A stretch of 32,218 nt of DNA from CAZFIM01 sp964519615 (lineage in GTDB: Bacteria; Chloroflexota; Dehalococcoidia; GIF9; UBA5629), in NCBI GenBank assembly GCA_964519615.1, contig CAZFIM010000032.1:1-32218 (forward strand), given 5' to 3'. Within the stretch, counting starts at the first letter, position 1; the number at the start of each line of letters is the position of its first letter. The notes under the pieces are model-generated. The model worked only from the letters and a program-made list of their open reading frames with translations, had not been told where the DNA came from and made no database searches. Below, piece by piece: positions 7,061 through 15,622 of this stretch. The position numbers and the translations under genes are program-made.

Positions 7061-7993
7061 ATGAATATAAAAACTTTTTGGGGAAAGTATAATTTTAATA
7101 TTGTTCTCCTTGTAATTATGATAACCGCGGCGATTATCGTGTTATCAATGGGTAAAACATCAATGGCGGGGGCGCCTGAGCTCCAAACTCCGATGATGAT
7201 TCTGCTTATCGTTGTGGGGCTAGCCGCTGGGCTCCTGGGCGGGTGGATTGGAACAGGCGGCTGCAGTGTAATGCTCCCGGTTTTACACTTCTGGCTTGGT
7301 TTTCCCGCTTCAATAGCAGTAGGTACGACTCTTTTTGCCGTTATTTTCACGGCCATTTCAGGCGGATACGGTCATTTCAAAAACAGGAATCTGGACAAAC
7401 GGGTCGCGCTATGGATGGGTGGTGCCGGTATCATCGGCGTAATCCTTGGTTCATGGCTTTTCACCTTCCTTTCCGATAAGTCCGCGCTTCTAGGCTTCAT
7501 CATCGGAATCGTCTTTTTATGGCCTGCCCTCAGGATGAGTCTGGAAGGAATCAGCGGTTACAGGAAGCGTACAGCTGCAACTACTGTATCAAATGCCCAT
7601 CCAAATCAAGCGATTATAGGCCATCCGGCGAAACTATCAACGTTCGGGGGAATTGTAGGTGTTCTCACCGGTTTGGTGGGTCTTGGTGGAGGATACGCTC
7701 TTGTGCCCGGCCTTATATACTTGTTCGGCGCGGCGGTTTATATCACTATGGGGACTTCTCTCGCGATAATGGTCCCTATGGCTATCGTCGGCGGCTCAAT
7801 CAAGCTTGCTCAGGGATATGTTTTTCTTGCCGCTGCACTCCTTCTCGCAGTTGGTACAATAATCGGCGCGCAAGTTGGAGCTGCCACGATTAAGAAATTC
7901 AAACCGCATACCTTAAAGCTGATATTCGGCGTCTATTTTCTCTATGTCGCAATCAAGTTTATCGGCAACTACGTTGGATTTACTGTCTGGTAA
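7061..7993 (+). CDS. TauE/SafE-family anion exporter
   Basis: The 310-residue membrane protein has the two-fold repeat of TauE/SafE (DUF81) proteins: GGWIGTGGCSVMLPVLHF near residue 60-80 and GLVGLGGGYALVPGLIYLFG near 205-225, each before a run of helices; about nine hydrophobic segments in all. A GAGGAG lies seven bases before ATG 7061. The family exports sulfite, sulfoacetate, thiosulfate or related organosulfur anions. Its place behind an ArsR regulator with a CxC site suggests export of a sulfur or metalloid oxyanion, or of sulfite formed under sulfide stress, but the substrate is not visible in the sequence. Confidence 0.88.
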   Translation: MNIKTFWGKYNFNIVLLVIMITAAIIVLSMGKTSMAGAPELQTPMMILLIVVGLAAGLLGGWIGTGGCSVMLPVLHFWLGFPASIAVGTTLFAVIFTAISGGYGHFKNRNLDKRVALWMGGAGIIGVILGSWLFTFLSDKSALLGFIIGIVFLWPALRMSLEGISGYRKRTAATTVSNAHPNQAIIGHPAKLSTFGGIVGVLTGLVGLGGGYALVPGLIYLFGAAVYITMGTSLAIMVPMAIVGGSIKLAQGYVFLAAALLLAVGTIIGAQVGAATIKKFKPHTLKLIFGVYFLYVAIKFIGNYVGFTVW

Positions 7994-8297
7994 ACATCAG
8001 AATAAGACTCAAAGCAGTGAATTTTGTGGAATAAAGCAAAATTTCTTCACGCGGCACCCGTTCCAGGTGTCCATCCCCCATCCCTCCCCGTTCAGCAGCT
8101 GCATCGCATGCTATAATAGGCTTGCCTATACGTAATACCGGTATGCTTCTGCCTGCTTTGTCAGTGAGCGAATGTGTTTGGAGAAAAGAGACGGCCGCGT
8201 CTAGCAGGCGGCCGTAAAAATATCCCCACACACTGTAATAGACAGCCGATCGTTTTGCACCGATGAAAGCCGCGTGTGCAGAACACCTCCCCCTCTC
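7994..8297. other. Gene-free 304-base interval between convergent genes
   Basis: The TauE gene and the MATE gene converge here. Apart from the hairpin at 8191-8215 I see only short imperfect repeats such as TATACGTAATACCGGTAT near 8127-8145. Open frames exist on both strands but match nothing I know and have no ribosome site. Confidence 0.4.
8191..8215 (-). terminator. Probable intrinsic terminator of the MATE transcript
   Basis: ACGGCCGC (8191-8198) and GCGGCCGT (8208-8215) form an 8-bp GC-rich stem with a 9-base loop. On the minus strand the stem is followed by CTCTTTTCTC, a broken T tract. It lies about 85 bases beyond the MATE stop. The plus-strand side has A residues, so it serves the minus strand better. 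Confidence 0.55.
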
Positions 8298-9656
8298 TCA
8301 CGATTCCTGAATTCGAGTTTCGTATTTCCTGTATTCGCGCCAGATAAACAGCAGCGTTACCGTAAACCCCAGCACGTCCGAGGCAGGCAGCGAAACCCAC
8401 ACACCGATAATTCCGAATAAATAAGAGAGCAGGTACAAAAGGGGTATGAAAAAGAAAAATTGCCGCACTAAAGAGAGTATCAGCGATAGCATTCCGCGGG
8501 ACATCCCCTGGAAAGCGGTGATAAACAGCATGGTCGCCCCTACAAAGCACAATGTCGATAGCATAATTCGCATGGCAGGTATGGTAGCTGCCAACAATTC
8601 TCCCTCATTACTGAAAACACTGATAATCTGAGGCGCAAGAAGTTCTATGAAAAACGTGATGGAAAGCAGCAGTACCACGATGCTCACTAAAGCTAATTTC
8701 ACGGAGCGCCACATCCTTTTATAATCTTGACTGCCGAAATTGTAGCCCACAATAGGCAGCAGGCCGTTAGAAAGACCGATTATCAGCATAAATGCCAGAT
8801 CAGAAATCCGCATAGCCATACCCGCCGCGGCAATATGAATTGAACCGTAGCCGGAAACCACTTTATTGAAGAGAATGAAGGACAGGCTCTCCGTTATTTG
8901 CAGTACCATGGCAGAAGCGCCGATACGATAGATATCCCGCAGGATATGTAGATCCGGCATCAGGTAGCCGGGTTTAATATGAAAAGACGTTTTCCGGAAG
9001 GCCAAATAATACAGGCTCATCAAAGCCCCGCAGCCCTGTGCAATAGTCGTCGCCCAGGCGGCACCACTGACACCCATCTTAGGGAAGAGCCAGATGCCCA
9101 TAATCAGGAAAGGGTCCAGAATTATATTGATCACGCAGGCAGATATGGTGATGATCATCGGCTTCACGGCATCGCCCGACCCGCGTATCAGGCTGGTAGC
9201 TATCTGGGTAAAAATGATCAGGGGAGCCCCGTAGGATATAATAACGAGGTACTGCCGGCCGTAATCCATGATATCCGGGGTTGCTCCCAAAAATGACAAA
9301 ATGCCCTCCGCAAAGAAATGCGGCGCCACAATAAAAAACAAACCCCACACTGCACTCAAAAAGTAAATTTGGCCGGCGACATGGTTGGTTGCCTCCTGCT
9401 CCTGCTTTCCGAAAAGCTGCGAGACCAGAGCACCGAGACCGATGCCCGTGCCGTTGCCGACGGTAAAAAATAATATTTGATAGGGAAATACTATCGTTAA
9501 TGCGGCAATAGCCCCATACCCCAACCGCGCTACCCAGAAGGTATCCACGATATTGTACAGGCTCAGTGTTATCGCAGCGGCAATGCAGGGGATACTCAAA
9601 CTAAAGAGAAGCCGGCCGATGGGCGAAGTCCCTAAACGTTCGGTGTGTTTCTGCAC
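8298..9656 (-). CDS. MATE-family multidrug/cation antiporter
   Basis: The 452-residue protein has about twelve membrane helices in two related halves. Typical features: the N-terminal SPIGRLLFSLSIPCIAAAITLSLYNIVDTFWVARLGYGAIAALT, with the NIVDTFWV motif of MATE helix 1-2 (residues about 10-50), and the repeat with GLSNGLLPIVGYNFGSQDYKRM around 285-305. The start is GTG (9656-9654) with AAGGA six bases upstream. MATE proteins expel cationic drugs in exchange for Na+ or H+; coupling ion not determinable here. It follows a possible decayed ORF whose stop is only a few bases upstream, so MATE may once have been its second gene. Confidence 0.9.
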   Translation of the reverse strand: MQKHTERLGTSPIGRLLFSLSIPCIAAAITLSLYNIVDTFWVARLGYGAIAALTIVFPYQILFFTVGNGTGIGLGALVSQLFGKQEQEATNHVAGQIYFLSAVWGLFFIVAPHFFAEGILSFLGATPDIMDYGRQYLVIISYGAPLIIFTQIATSLIRGSGDAVKPMIITISACVINIILDPFLIMGIWLFPKMGVSGAAWATTIAQGCGALMSLYYLAFRKTSFHIKPGYLMPDLHILRDIYRIGASAMVLQITESLSFILFNKVVSGYGSIHIAAAGMAMRISDLAFMLIIGLSNGLLPIVGYNFGSQDYKRMWRSVKLALVSIVVLLLSITFFIELLAPQIISVFSNEGELLAATIPAMRIMLSTLCFVGATMLFITAFQGMSRGMLSLILSLVRQFFFFIPLLYLLSYLFGIIGVWVSLPASDVLGFTVTLLFIWREYRKYETRIQES

Positions 9657-9659
9657 GTT

Positions 9660-9987
9660 TCATCCTTTATCCATCATTTGATCTGCGATAGACGGCCGCG
9701 TTTCATTTGATCCGTCGGCCATAGCAGCAAGCAAGCCATCAAGATCGGCCCGTTACTGCGTGAACAGGATAGCCATCTCCATGTCTGCGTCTATTTCCTC
9801 TTACTCTTCATCACAAGTCAACATCGACGTCGGGCATGCAGTTACGAGGCTCTTCTTGTTCTCAATGTCACGATTAACGGATGGAGCCTGTTCACTGCTT
9901 ACGGCATTTTTCCGGGCGGTACCTGTTTCAGGTGCCCGATTTCCTGAACCTCACCATCGGTGTGGAGGCAAGTTCTTCTTTCTTCAT
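9660..9987 (-). pseudogene. Possible decayed small gene upstream of MATE
   Basis: The minus strand opens with ATG 9987 (MKKEELASTPMVRF...), runs 19 codons to a stop, then a coherent hydrophilic frame continues (SSEQAPSVNRDIENKKSLV, later ADLDGLLAAMADGSNETRP, ending QMMDKG) with two in-frame TAA stops. The last TGA is four bases before the MATE GTG start, the spacing of an operon partner. I recognise no family; a lost regulator is a guess. The alternative is that this is ordinary leader DNA with chance open stretches, which I consider at least as likely. Confidence 0.25.
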
Positions 9988-10033
9988 AGTAAGCTTCACT
10001 TTGCTTAAAATTGTGCAAAGCGCATACCTTAGA

Positions 10034-10309
10034 CTATATTTTTATTTTCTCCAGCCTTGATTTTAGCTTGCGGTAACCTATCAAAACCAGATAACCTAGC
10101 GCGGTTGCTGCGACGGCAAGGATCAAGTTGGAGACAACGGGTGTTTCGATACTTATTAAAGAAAAAATACTATCCAATACCGATCTGATAAAATCTGTCC
10201 AGAACAAGGCTACCGCCACAATAAGTCCAAATTTAAAATTGCCCGGAACAGATTGTCCGATTTCAGTAAGCGCCTTCTTTTTCTTATCACTCTTTTTATC
10301 TGCCGACAT
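10034..10309 (-). CDS. Small two-helix membrane protein (DUF5654-like)
   Basis: The 91-residue protein has a Lys-rich N-terminus (MSADKKSDKKKKAL), a first helix at about 27-47 (FKFGLIVAVALFWTDFIRSVLDSIF) and a second at about 58-80 (VSNLILAVAATALGYLVLIGY), then a basic tail KLKSRLEKIKI. This layout, with the ALFWTDFIRS stretch, recalls DUF5654 proteins of archaea and anaerobic bacteria; the likeness is from memory. Positive charges at both ends suggest both termini are cytoplasmic. No function is known. It stands alone, with a gap of about 370 bases to MATE. Confidence 0.6.
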   Translation of the reverse strand: MSADKKSDKKKKALTEIGQSVPGNFKFGLIVAVALFWTDFIRSVLDSIFSLISIETPVVSNLILAVAATALGYLVLIGYRKLKSRLEKIKI

Positions 10310-10554
10310 TCTCTATACCTCCATAACCCGAACTGAACATCTCATAAATCAGAGAATCACTCTACCTGTGCACGTAGTTGCTACAACCTTACACATTTCT
10401 CAGGATAATAATATAAATAAACAGAAAAAGCGAACAGAAAACAACTGAAAAAAGATACGGCAGATTGACCCCATACTATAGAACAGGAGTTTTAACGCTA
10501 TACCAATGGAATAACGCGGGTTATTATATCAAAATGCCGCCTGCCGAGCCGGGC
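10310..10554. other. Intergenic region, no gene seen
   Basis: Lies between the small membrane protein and the TetR gene, both on the minus strand. Near 10510-10525 AATAAC, a GCGG loop and GTTATT form a small hairpin followed by AT-rich sequence, just beyond the TetR stop; it may act as a weak terminator. Nothing else is recognised. Confidence 0.35.
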
Positions 10555-11142
10555 TTATCTTGTTTTGCCGAATCCGTGCAGGATCAATAAGAGGAGGTCG
10601 TGGAATAGCTTTGGATTGTGATAAATCTTATTGTGGATGCCGGGATTGGTTTTCATGCCCTGTATGATGATCTCGAAATAGGTCTTTACCGCCTCATCCG
10701 AGAGGTCCGGATTAAGATATCCTTCCTGTTTCCCTTCCTTTATCAGTTCAAGAAAAAGTTCGAACTGCTGCTCTGTTACCGCATCAATCAACCGGCTAAG
10801 CTCCGGATCGCTCTGTATTTTTGTATCTGCCAGCCCCGGACCGGATTCGGTTATCTCCACCGTGAAATGCAATATGGCTTCCAGCTTATCAAGGTACGGC
10901 TTATCTGTTTTTATTACCCTGCGTAAATTCTCCGTAAGCTTGCCTGTAATAGACTCGATGTAGCTGAGAATCAGCGCATCTTTGCTGGGGAAGAGATTGT
11001 AGATGGTGACTTTGGAAACACCGGCCTTGCCGGCGATGTCGCTTACACTGACCTTGCTGATATCATACTGCTTGAAGAGTATCCCTGCCGCATTAAGGAT
11101 TTTTTCTCTATTCTGCTCCTTCCTGCGCTCAAAACCATTCAT
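10555..11142 (-). CDS. TetR/AcrR-family repressor of the efflux operon
   Basis: The 195-residue protein has an N-terminal helix-turn-helix: ILNAAGILFKQYDISKVSV, then DIAGKAGVSKVTIYNLFPSKDALI (residues about 15-57). The VTIYNLFPSKD variant of the usual TIYYHFKSKE is seen in Firmicute TetR proteins. The remainder is helical. It is transcribed away from the HlyD-HlyD-DHA2 operon, and a perfect inverted repeat (11202-11237) lies between, so it most likely represses that operon and itself. Inducer unknown. Confidence 0.88.
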   Translation of the reverse strand: MNGFERRKEQNREKILNAAGILFKQYDISKVSVSDIAGKAGVSKVTIYNLFPSKDALILSYIESITGKLTENLRRVIKTDKPYLDKLEAILHFTVEITESGPGLADTKIQSDPELSRLIDAVTEQQFELFLELIKEGKQEGYLNPDLSDEAVKTYFEIIIQGMKTNPGIHNKIYHNPKLFHDLLLLILHGFGKTR

Positions 11143-11201
11143 CTGACCAACCCCCCGAATGTGTTTAGATTATTGTACTTTATTTACAGAATTAGTTGAA
11201 G

Positions 11202-11237
11202 AGTTCAAGTAATTATGGTAGCATACTTTCTTGAACT
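11202..11237. promoter_or_regulatory. Inverted repeat, probable TetR operator
   Basis: AGTTCAAG (11202-11209) and CTTGAACT (11230-11237) are perfect inverted repeats with a 20-base spacer. The right arm contains the -35 of the forward promoter. A further AGTTCA copy lies at 11252-11257. The position between the divergent TetR and efflux genes supports operator function. Confidence 0.6.
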
Positions 11238-11261
11238 TATTTTAACATTTCAGTTCATAAT
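11231..11261 (+). promoter_or_regulatory. Candidate promoter of the efflux operon
   Basis: TTGAAC at 11231-11236 and CATAAT at 11256-11261, 19 bases apart. The spacer is long but both boxes are one base from consensus. It lies 20 bases before the preferred start at 11281. Confidence 0.45.
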
Positions 11262-11280
11262 TTACCTATTCAAAGGGGGA

Positions 11281-12909
11281 ATGACTGTGAAGCCCGTACA
11301 TTTCTCTCACAAGGCTGCAGCGGTAGCTCTAATACTGATGTGTCTTTTTTCCGGACTGATTTCGTCTTCCTGTGCCGGGCGGGACACTATGATAAGTGAT
11401 CATAATACCGCTTTCGTAATCAGAGACGATATCTCATCAACAGTTGAGATAAGAGGCAAATTGGAGATGCCTCATGAAATCAAGCTGCACTTCGGGACTT
11501 ACGGTGTAATAGAGGATATATATGTTACCTACGGCAGTGTGGTAAAAGCAGGAACACTATTGGCCAGGCTGAACGATGATATGCAGACACAGACGGTCGA
11601 GCAGGCGCAATACGGCGTTCAAATGGCGATGAACGAACTGGTGGAAAAAACGTATTCCACGATAGTGGGATATCCGCACTACTACCCCTCCATAGGTATC
11701 GTGCAGCGCTTTGAAGCTGCTCAGGAAGAGCTTTCAGAAGCTCTCGATTTGCTGCAAAGCGGCAGCTACAGAGAAGCCGCAACTGAAATGCGCCTGGCAG
11801 TTCATGATCTGGAAGCGTGCCGGCAGTTGCTGCAGCCTCCGGTGGAAATAAGCTCTGAATCTTATCCCAATATATTTAAAGCTATGGACCTGCTGAAGGA
11901 TCATATCGATTCACTGACACATGACACAGGAACAAAAAGCAGCGTACAGGGCCTGATAAGCAAGGGGTTCTACGATGACGCATACATCCAGTTAGCAACG
12001 GTTGAGGAGCAGCTTTCGCAGACTCGCCTGGTCATTAACAGTATAGTCGGCGTGATAAAAAGTTATTCTCCCGCCTATACCGATACCTCGACATCGTTGG
12101 ATATTACCAGACAAGTACAGGATAACTTGCAGCAAATACAACTGCTTCTGCAGCAGGAGGATAACACGGTTGAAACCACCGAAAAACTAAGAATGGCCAT
12201 TCACGACCTGGAAATGAGCAATGCCATCCTCGAAGATAGTGAGCTGGTTTTCCACCACGGGCTCAATCTCAAAATGCTGCGGTATAACAACCTTAATTTG
12301 AGCAAAGCAGAAAAAGCGCTGGATAGCGCCAAGACGGAGCTTATGAAAACCGAGATAATAGCGCCTTTCGACGGCATTATAGTCGATGTACCCGCCAGGG
12401 AGGGCGATGTTATCTCTACCGTCGATCTTACCGCACGGACGATCGTTGAGCTGGTGGATACTTCCATCATAGAACTCGACGGATATGTGGATGAAAGGGA
12501 TATCCGTAATATCAGCCTGAATCAGTATGTGGATGTATATGTCGATGTGGTGCAGGATAAAACGTTAAGCGGTAAAGTTAGTTTTGTTTCTCCCTACGGA
12601 AACCTTCAGACGGGCACTGCCAAATTTCTGATAAAAATAGCTCTTGATCCTGCCGATATTTTGCTCCAAAGAGGACTTTCCGCCACAGCCGTCATTCCTC
12701 TGGGGAATCATAACGATATACTGCTTGTTCCCTCAGGCGCAGTGAGATTCAGTTCCGGGGAATACTGGGTGCATGTGGTAACAGACCAAAAGAGCGGAGA
12801 GGTTGAAAAACGGGTCATCACACCGGGTATGCAAAACGATGATTTTATAGAAGTCGTGAGCGGACTTATGGAAAATGAAGTTGTTACCCTCAATAGACTG
12901 AGCAACTGA
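11281..12909 (+). CDS. HlyD-type membrane-fusion/adaptor protein, exported
   Basis: From ATG 11281 the protein has 542 residues (GTG 11287 has better spacing to the AAAGGGGG ribosome site; ATG 11215 lies inside the operator and is rejected). A hydrophobic signal (ALILMCLFSGLISS) ends at Cys in SSSCAGRD, a possible but imperfect lipobox. A lipoyl-like half (LHFGTYGVIEDIYVTYGSVVKAGTLLARL, about 60-90) and its other half (EIIAPFDGIIVDVPAREGDVI, about 355-380) are separated by about 260 mainly helical residues with TPR-like or coiled-coil character. Beta-barrel and membrane-proximal domains follow. It would lie outside the membrane and join the DHA2 pump below. Confidence 0.85.
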   Translation: MTVKPVHFSHKAAAVALILMCLFSGLISSSCAGRDTMISDHNTAFVIRDDISSTVEIRGKLEMPHEIKLHFGTYGVIEDIYVTYGSVVKAGTLLARLNDDMQTQTVEQAQYGVQMAMNELVEKTYSTIVGYPHYYPSIGIVQRFEAAQEELSEALDLLQSGSYREAATEMRLAVHDLEACRQLLQPPVEISSESYPNIFKAMDLLKDHIDSLTHDTGTKSSVQGLISKGFYDDAYIQLATVEEQLSQTRLVINSIVGVIKSYSPAYTDTSTSLDITRQVQDNLQQIQLLLQQEDNTVETTEKLRMAIHDLEMSNAILEDSELVFHHGLNLKMLRYNNLNLSKAEKALDSAKTELMKTEIIAPFDGIIVDVPAREGDVISTVDLTARTIVELVDTSIIELDGYVDERDIRNISLNQYVDVYVDVVQDKTLSGKVSFVSPYGNLQTGTAKFLIKIALDPADILLQRGLSATAVIPLGNHNDILLVPSGAVRFSSGEYWVHVVTDQKSGEVEKRVITPGMQNDDFIEVVSGLMENEVVTLNRLSN

Positions 12910-12979
12910 CCGGTGATATCTTACAGTCATAGTATCCAGTTGCGAAAGAATCTAACGTCAATAGGGAGGTACTGCCGAG

Positions 12980-13699
12980 ATGGCATCAAGAACGAGTTCA
13001 ATGTTTACTAACGGAGGAAAGAAGACTATAGTTGCGGCGGCCGCCGTAATAATCGTGATAGCGGTAATTGGAGTTATCGTATTTTTTCTCCACCTGAAGA
13101 ACGGGTATGTTACCACCGATAATGCCAGAATCTCAGCACCTCTGGTCAGCGTGAGCACGATGAATTATTGTCAGGTTATCGGCCTCAACGTGGACCTGGG
13201 AGATTACGTGAAACAGGGTCAGCAGCTGGCCGAAGTAGGCCAACCACGCTCATTCGATCCGTCCACCCAACAGGGGCTCAAAGCAAATCCGTTAGGGGAT
13301 TATGTCATCGAATCGCCGATTGACGGCTATGTCGCTGCGGTATGGACATACAGGGGCGCCACACTGGGCGCCGGCTCGCAAATAGTAACCTTATTCGATT
13401 ACTCCGATATCTGGGTAACGGCGAATATCGATGAAAACGATATCGGGCGCATCCACCCCGGGCAGGAGGTCGATGTCACTCTGGATTGTCTGGGCGGGGC
13501 TGTTGTCAAGGGCAGTGTTCAGGGCATTGCGCCAGCTACTGCCGCAAGCTTTTCTCTTTTATCCGGCGCCGGTAGCACAGATGCCAATTTCACCAAGGTC
13601 GCTCAGGTAATTCCGGTAAAAATTACTCTGGAAAATGCCGACGAACTCAGCTTTATCATCCCCGGCAGTTCGGTCAAAGTTAAGATTAAAACCAGATAA
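12980..13699 (+). CDS. EmrA/HlyD-type adaptor, short form
   Basis: The 239-residue protein starts at ATG 12980, ten bases after GGGAGGT. One membrane helix (about 14-36, TIVAAAAVIIVIAVIGVIVFFLHL) is followed by YVTTDNARISAPLVSV, the EmrA signature, then a lipoyl-like domain (QVIGLNVDLGDYVKQGQQLAEV) whose second half (YVIESPIDGYVAAVWTYRGATLGAG) follows after only about 20 residues. The alpha-helical hairpin of E. coli EmrA (about 390 residues) is therefore missing, as in monoderm-type adaptors that need not reach an outer-membrane channel. A beta-barrel domain completes it. It lies between the larger adaptor and the DHA2 transporter. Confidence 0.85.
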   Translation: MASRTSSMFTNGGKKTIVAAAAVIIVIAVIGVIVFFLHLKNGYVTTDNARISAPLVSVSTMNYCQVIGLNVDLGDYVKQGQQLAEVGQPRSFDPSTQQGLKANPLGDYVIESPIDGYVAAVWTYRGATLGAGSQIVTLFDYSDIWVTANIDENDIGRIHPGQEVDVTLDCLGGAVVKGSVQGIAPATAASFSLLSGAGSTDANFTKVAQVIPVKITLENADELSFIIPGSSVKVKIKTR

Positions 13700-13720
13700 T
13701 TATTCTTGCGACAGGTAACC

Positions 13721-15238
13721 ATGCAATTATCCTACAAATGGAAGATACTGATAGTTGTTCTTTTGAGCACCTTCCCGGAGCTGCTGCTTACTACGCTCAC
13801 CAACATCGCTTTACCCCGTATACTCACAGACTTCAATGAGCCTCTGGATAAGGTGCAGCTCATCACCTCCGCCTTTATGCTGGCATTAGCCGTTAGCGGG
13901 GCGCTGGCTGCTTATTTAAGTACAAAATTCGGCACCAGGAAGCTTATTCTGGCGGGAGAGAGCGTTTTGCTCATCACGCTGATTCTGTGCGGTATAGCAT
14001 GGAACATAAACGCACTGATTATATTCCGTATACTTCAGGGTCTTGCCAGCGGCTTTCTCCTCCCCATCGCCATGCTCATGATTTTCAGCGCTGCCCGCAA
14101 GGAAGAGCAGGGGAAAATGATGAGCGCCTTCGGCGTTTCACAGGTTCTGGCGCCCAGTATAGGTCTTGCGCTGGGTGGGTATCTGGTAGAATCTCTGAAC
14201 TGGCGATGGTGCTTTTATATCAATATTCCCATGGTTATTCTTGCCATCTTTTTTATCAGTACATGGGTAGAAGAGACGCCCCGCGAAGCCGGTTTGCCGC
14301 TGGATAAGAAGGGACTGGCACTGGCTGCCGTCGGTCTCAGTACGCTTCTTATCGCTCTATCCTATGCCGCAACCTGGGGCTGGACCGATACCCGCATTTT
14401 AGCGCTGTTCACAACCTGCGCCGTCAGCTTTACACTGCTGATTATAGTGGAAAGAAAAGAAGAAACACCGCTGCTGGACCTGAGCGTTTTCAAATACAGG
14501 AATTACATTTTAGGTTCTGTTGTCATGATGATCTTCGTGCTTGTTCTTTATTCCATGATGATGCTGTTGCCGCTCTTTTTACAGGACCTGCAGGGAATCG
14601 GCTCTACGCGCTCCGGCCTTCTCCTTGTTCCTATGGCATTGTGCACTGCGGTTAGTTCTATTATCGGCGGCTTTTTCTATGATCGGATAGGCGCTCGTAT
14701 GCCGATTATCGTCGGCACACTCATAGTCGGGTTCTCGCTGTGGCAATTCACCGGACTGGATTCTGACACCTCCACCGGTACCGTCATGGGTATCACAGCT
14801 ATAGCAGGATTAGGGACAGGCCTTGCCATTATGCCGGCGACAACGGGAGTACTGGCAGCACTGCCGGGTGGGCTTACCAACCAGGGCTCAACTATTAACC
14901 GGGTATTGTACTCGGTCTTCGGCGCTATGGGATCGGCCATATTCGCCAGCCTGTTGAGTTCTTACGTAGATACCAATCTGGGAATTCTTGCACAGACAGT
15001 GACGCTGGATTCAGGAACAACACTGCAAACGCTCTCGTCCGCTCAGGTATTAATGCAGCAGGCTGGCCTTTCAGCACAGGCCGCGTACCAGTATGGGATA
15101 ACTCTCCTTTATCAGCAGGTCGCCCTTGAAGCTTACGTACTGTCATTTGATAAGCTCTTTGTCCTCAGCTCTATTATCGCTTTCACGGCAATAATACCCG
15201 CTCTATTCTTCACCAACCACGTCAGGCCGAAAAAGTAA
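13721..15238 (+). CDS. DHA2-family (EmrB/QacA-type) drug:H+ antiporter
   Basis: The preferred start is ATG 13721 with AGG seven bases before; TTG 13706 is possible. The 505-residue protein has about fourteen membrane helices. Motifs: helix 1 ending LTNIALPRILTDF (motif D1-like), YLSTKFGTRKLILAGE (motif A between helices 2 and 3), FRILQGLASGFLLPIAMLMI (motif B with the conserved Arg), and GVSQVLAPSIGLALGGYLVESLNWRWCFYINIPMV (motif C and after, with WRWCFYINIP typical of EmrB). The family expels lipophilic and cationic drugs with proton exchange. Two adaptors upstream imply an EmrAB-like assembly, controlled by the divergent TetR. Confidence 0.92.
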   Translation: MQLSYKWKILIVVLLSTFPELLLTTLTNIALPRILTDFNEPLDKVQLITSAFMLALAVSGALAAYLSTKFGTRKLILAGESVLLITLILCGIAWNINALIIFRILQGLASGFLLPIAMLMIFSAARKEEQGKMMSAFGVSQVLAPSIGLALGGYLVESLNWRWCFYINIPMVILAIFFISTWVEETPREAGLPLDKKGLALAAVGLSTLLIALSYAATWGWTDTRILALFTTCAVSFTLLIIVERKEETPLLDLSVFKYRNYILGSVVMMIFVLVLYSMMMLLPLFLQDLQGIGSTRSGLLLVPMALCTAVSSIIGGFFYDRIGARMPIIVGTLIVGFSLWQFTGLDSDTSTGTVMGITAIAGLGTGLAIMPATTGVLAALPGGLTNQGSTINRVLYSVFGAMGSAIFASLLSSYVDTNLGILAQTVTLDSGTTLQTLSSAQVLMQQAGLSAQAAYQYGITLLYQQVALEAYVLSFDKLFVLSSIIAFTAIIPALFFTNHVRPKK

Positions 15239-15622
15239 CAAAGACAGCGCACAATTAACTGCAATTACATATGTCAGCGCTGTTGATGCCGCATTTCTAT
15301 TCATTCACCACTGTCTGCCTAACCGTGTGAAATGACGGTTGACAAGCTATATATGCAAACGATATCATATGCATAGATAGTTTTTGCGATTTTGTCACAG
15401 AGTGCGCATTACCTTAAAAAATCGGCCAACCGGATAACAATTGCCAGAATAATTTCTCACTATTTCTCAGACCGTACAAACAAAGTCTGCCGGCACCGCA
15501 AACGCCGTAGAGGCTAAAGCCGTACGAGCAAGGTATTCGCTTCAGACGGCAGTGTACAATACGGCAAGAACAGGTACTCGCACGGGCAAACAGCCAGTAA
15601 CGGCGAATGGAGACGGATCGAC
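15239..15622. other. 384-base intergenic region with promoter and long leader
   Basis: Separates the efflux operon from the UGSC-operon MarR gene. The first 100 bases hold no clear structure. A promoter with overlapping inverted repeat lies at 15339-15375. The following leader of about 245 bases, down to the TTG start at 15623, shows repeated CCGTA, ACGGC and GTAC words that could fold, but I cannot match it to a known riboswitch or RNA family. Confidence 0.4.
15339..15375 (+). promoter_or_regulatory. Promoter with inverted repeat ahead of the UGSC operon
   Basis: TTGACA at 15339-15344 and TATCAT at 15363-15368 are 18 bases apart. TATGCA (15352-15357) and TGCATA (15370-15375) form an inverted repeat that brackets the -10 box. 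MarR autoregulation from this site is a natural reading, but the start codon is about 245 bases downstream, which is far for an ordinary leader. Confidence 0.55.

Noticed and set aside
7243..7893. Plus-strand alternative frames within the TauE gene
   Set aside because: Trp/Arg/Cys-rich shadow translations of a clear membrane protein gene.
7980..8231. Minus-strand ORF of 83 codons after MATE
   Set aside because: Contains the terminator hairpin, lacks a ribosome site, and matches no family I know.
9760..10008. Plus-strand 82-codon ORF upstream of MATE
   Set aside because: Ser/Phe-rich with no ribosome site; more likely the opposite strand of a decayed frame or non-coding.
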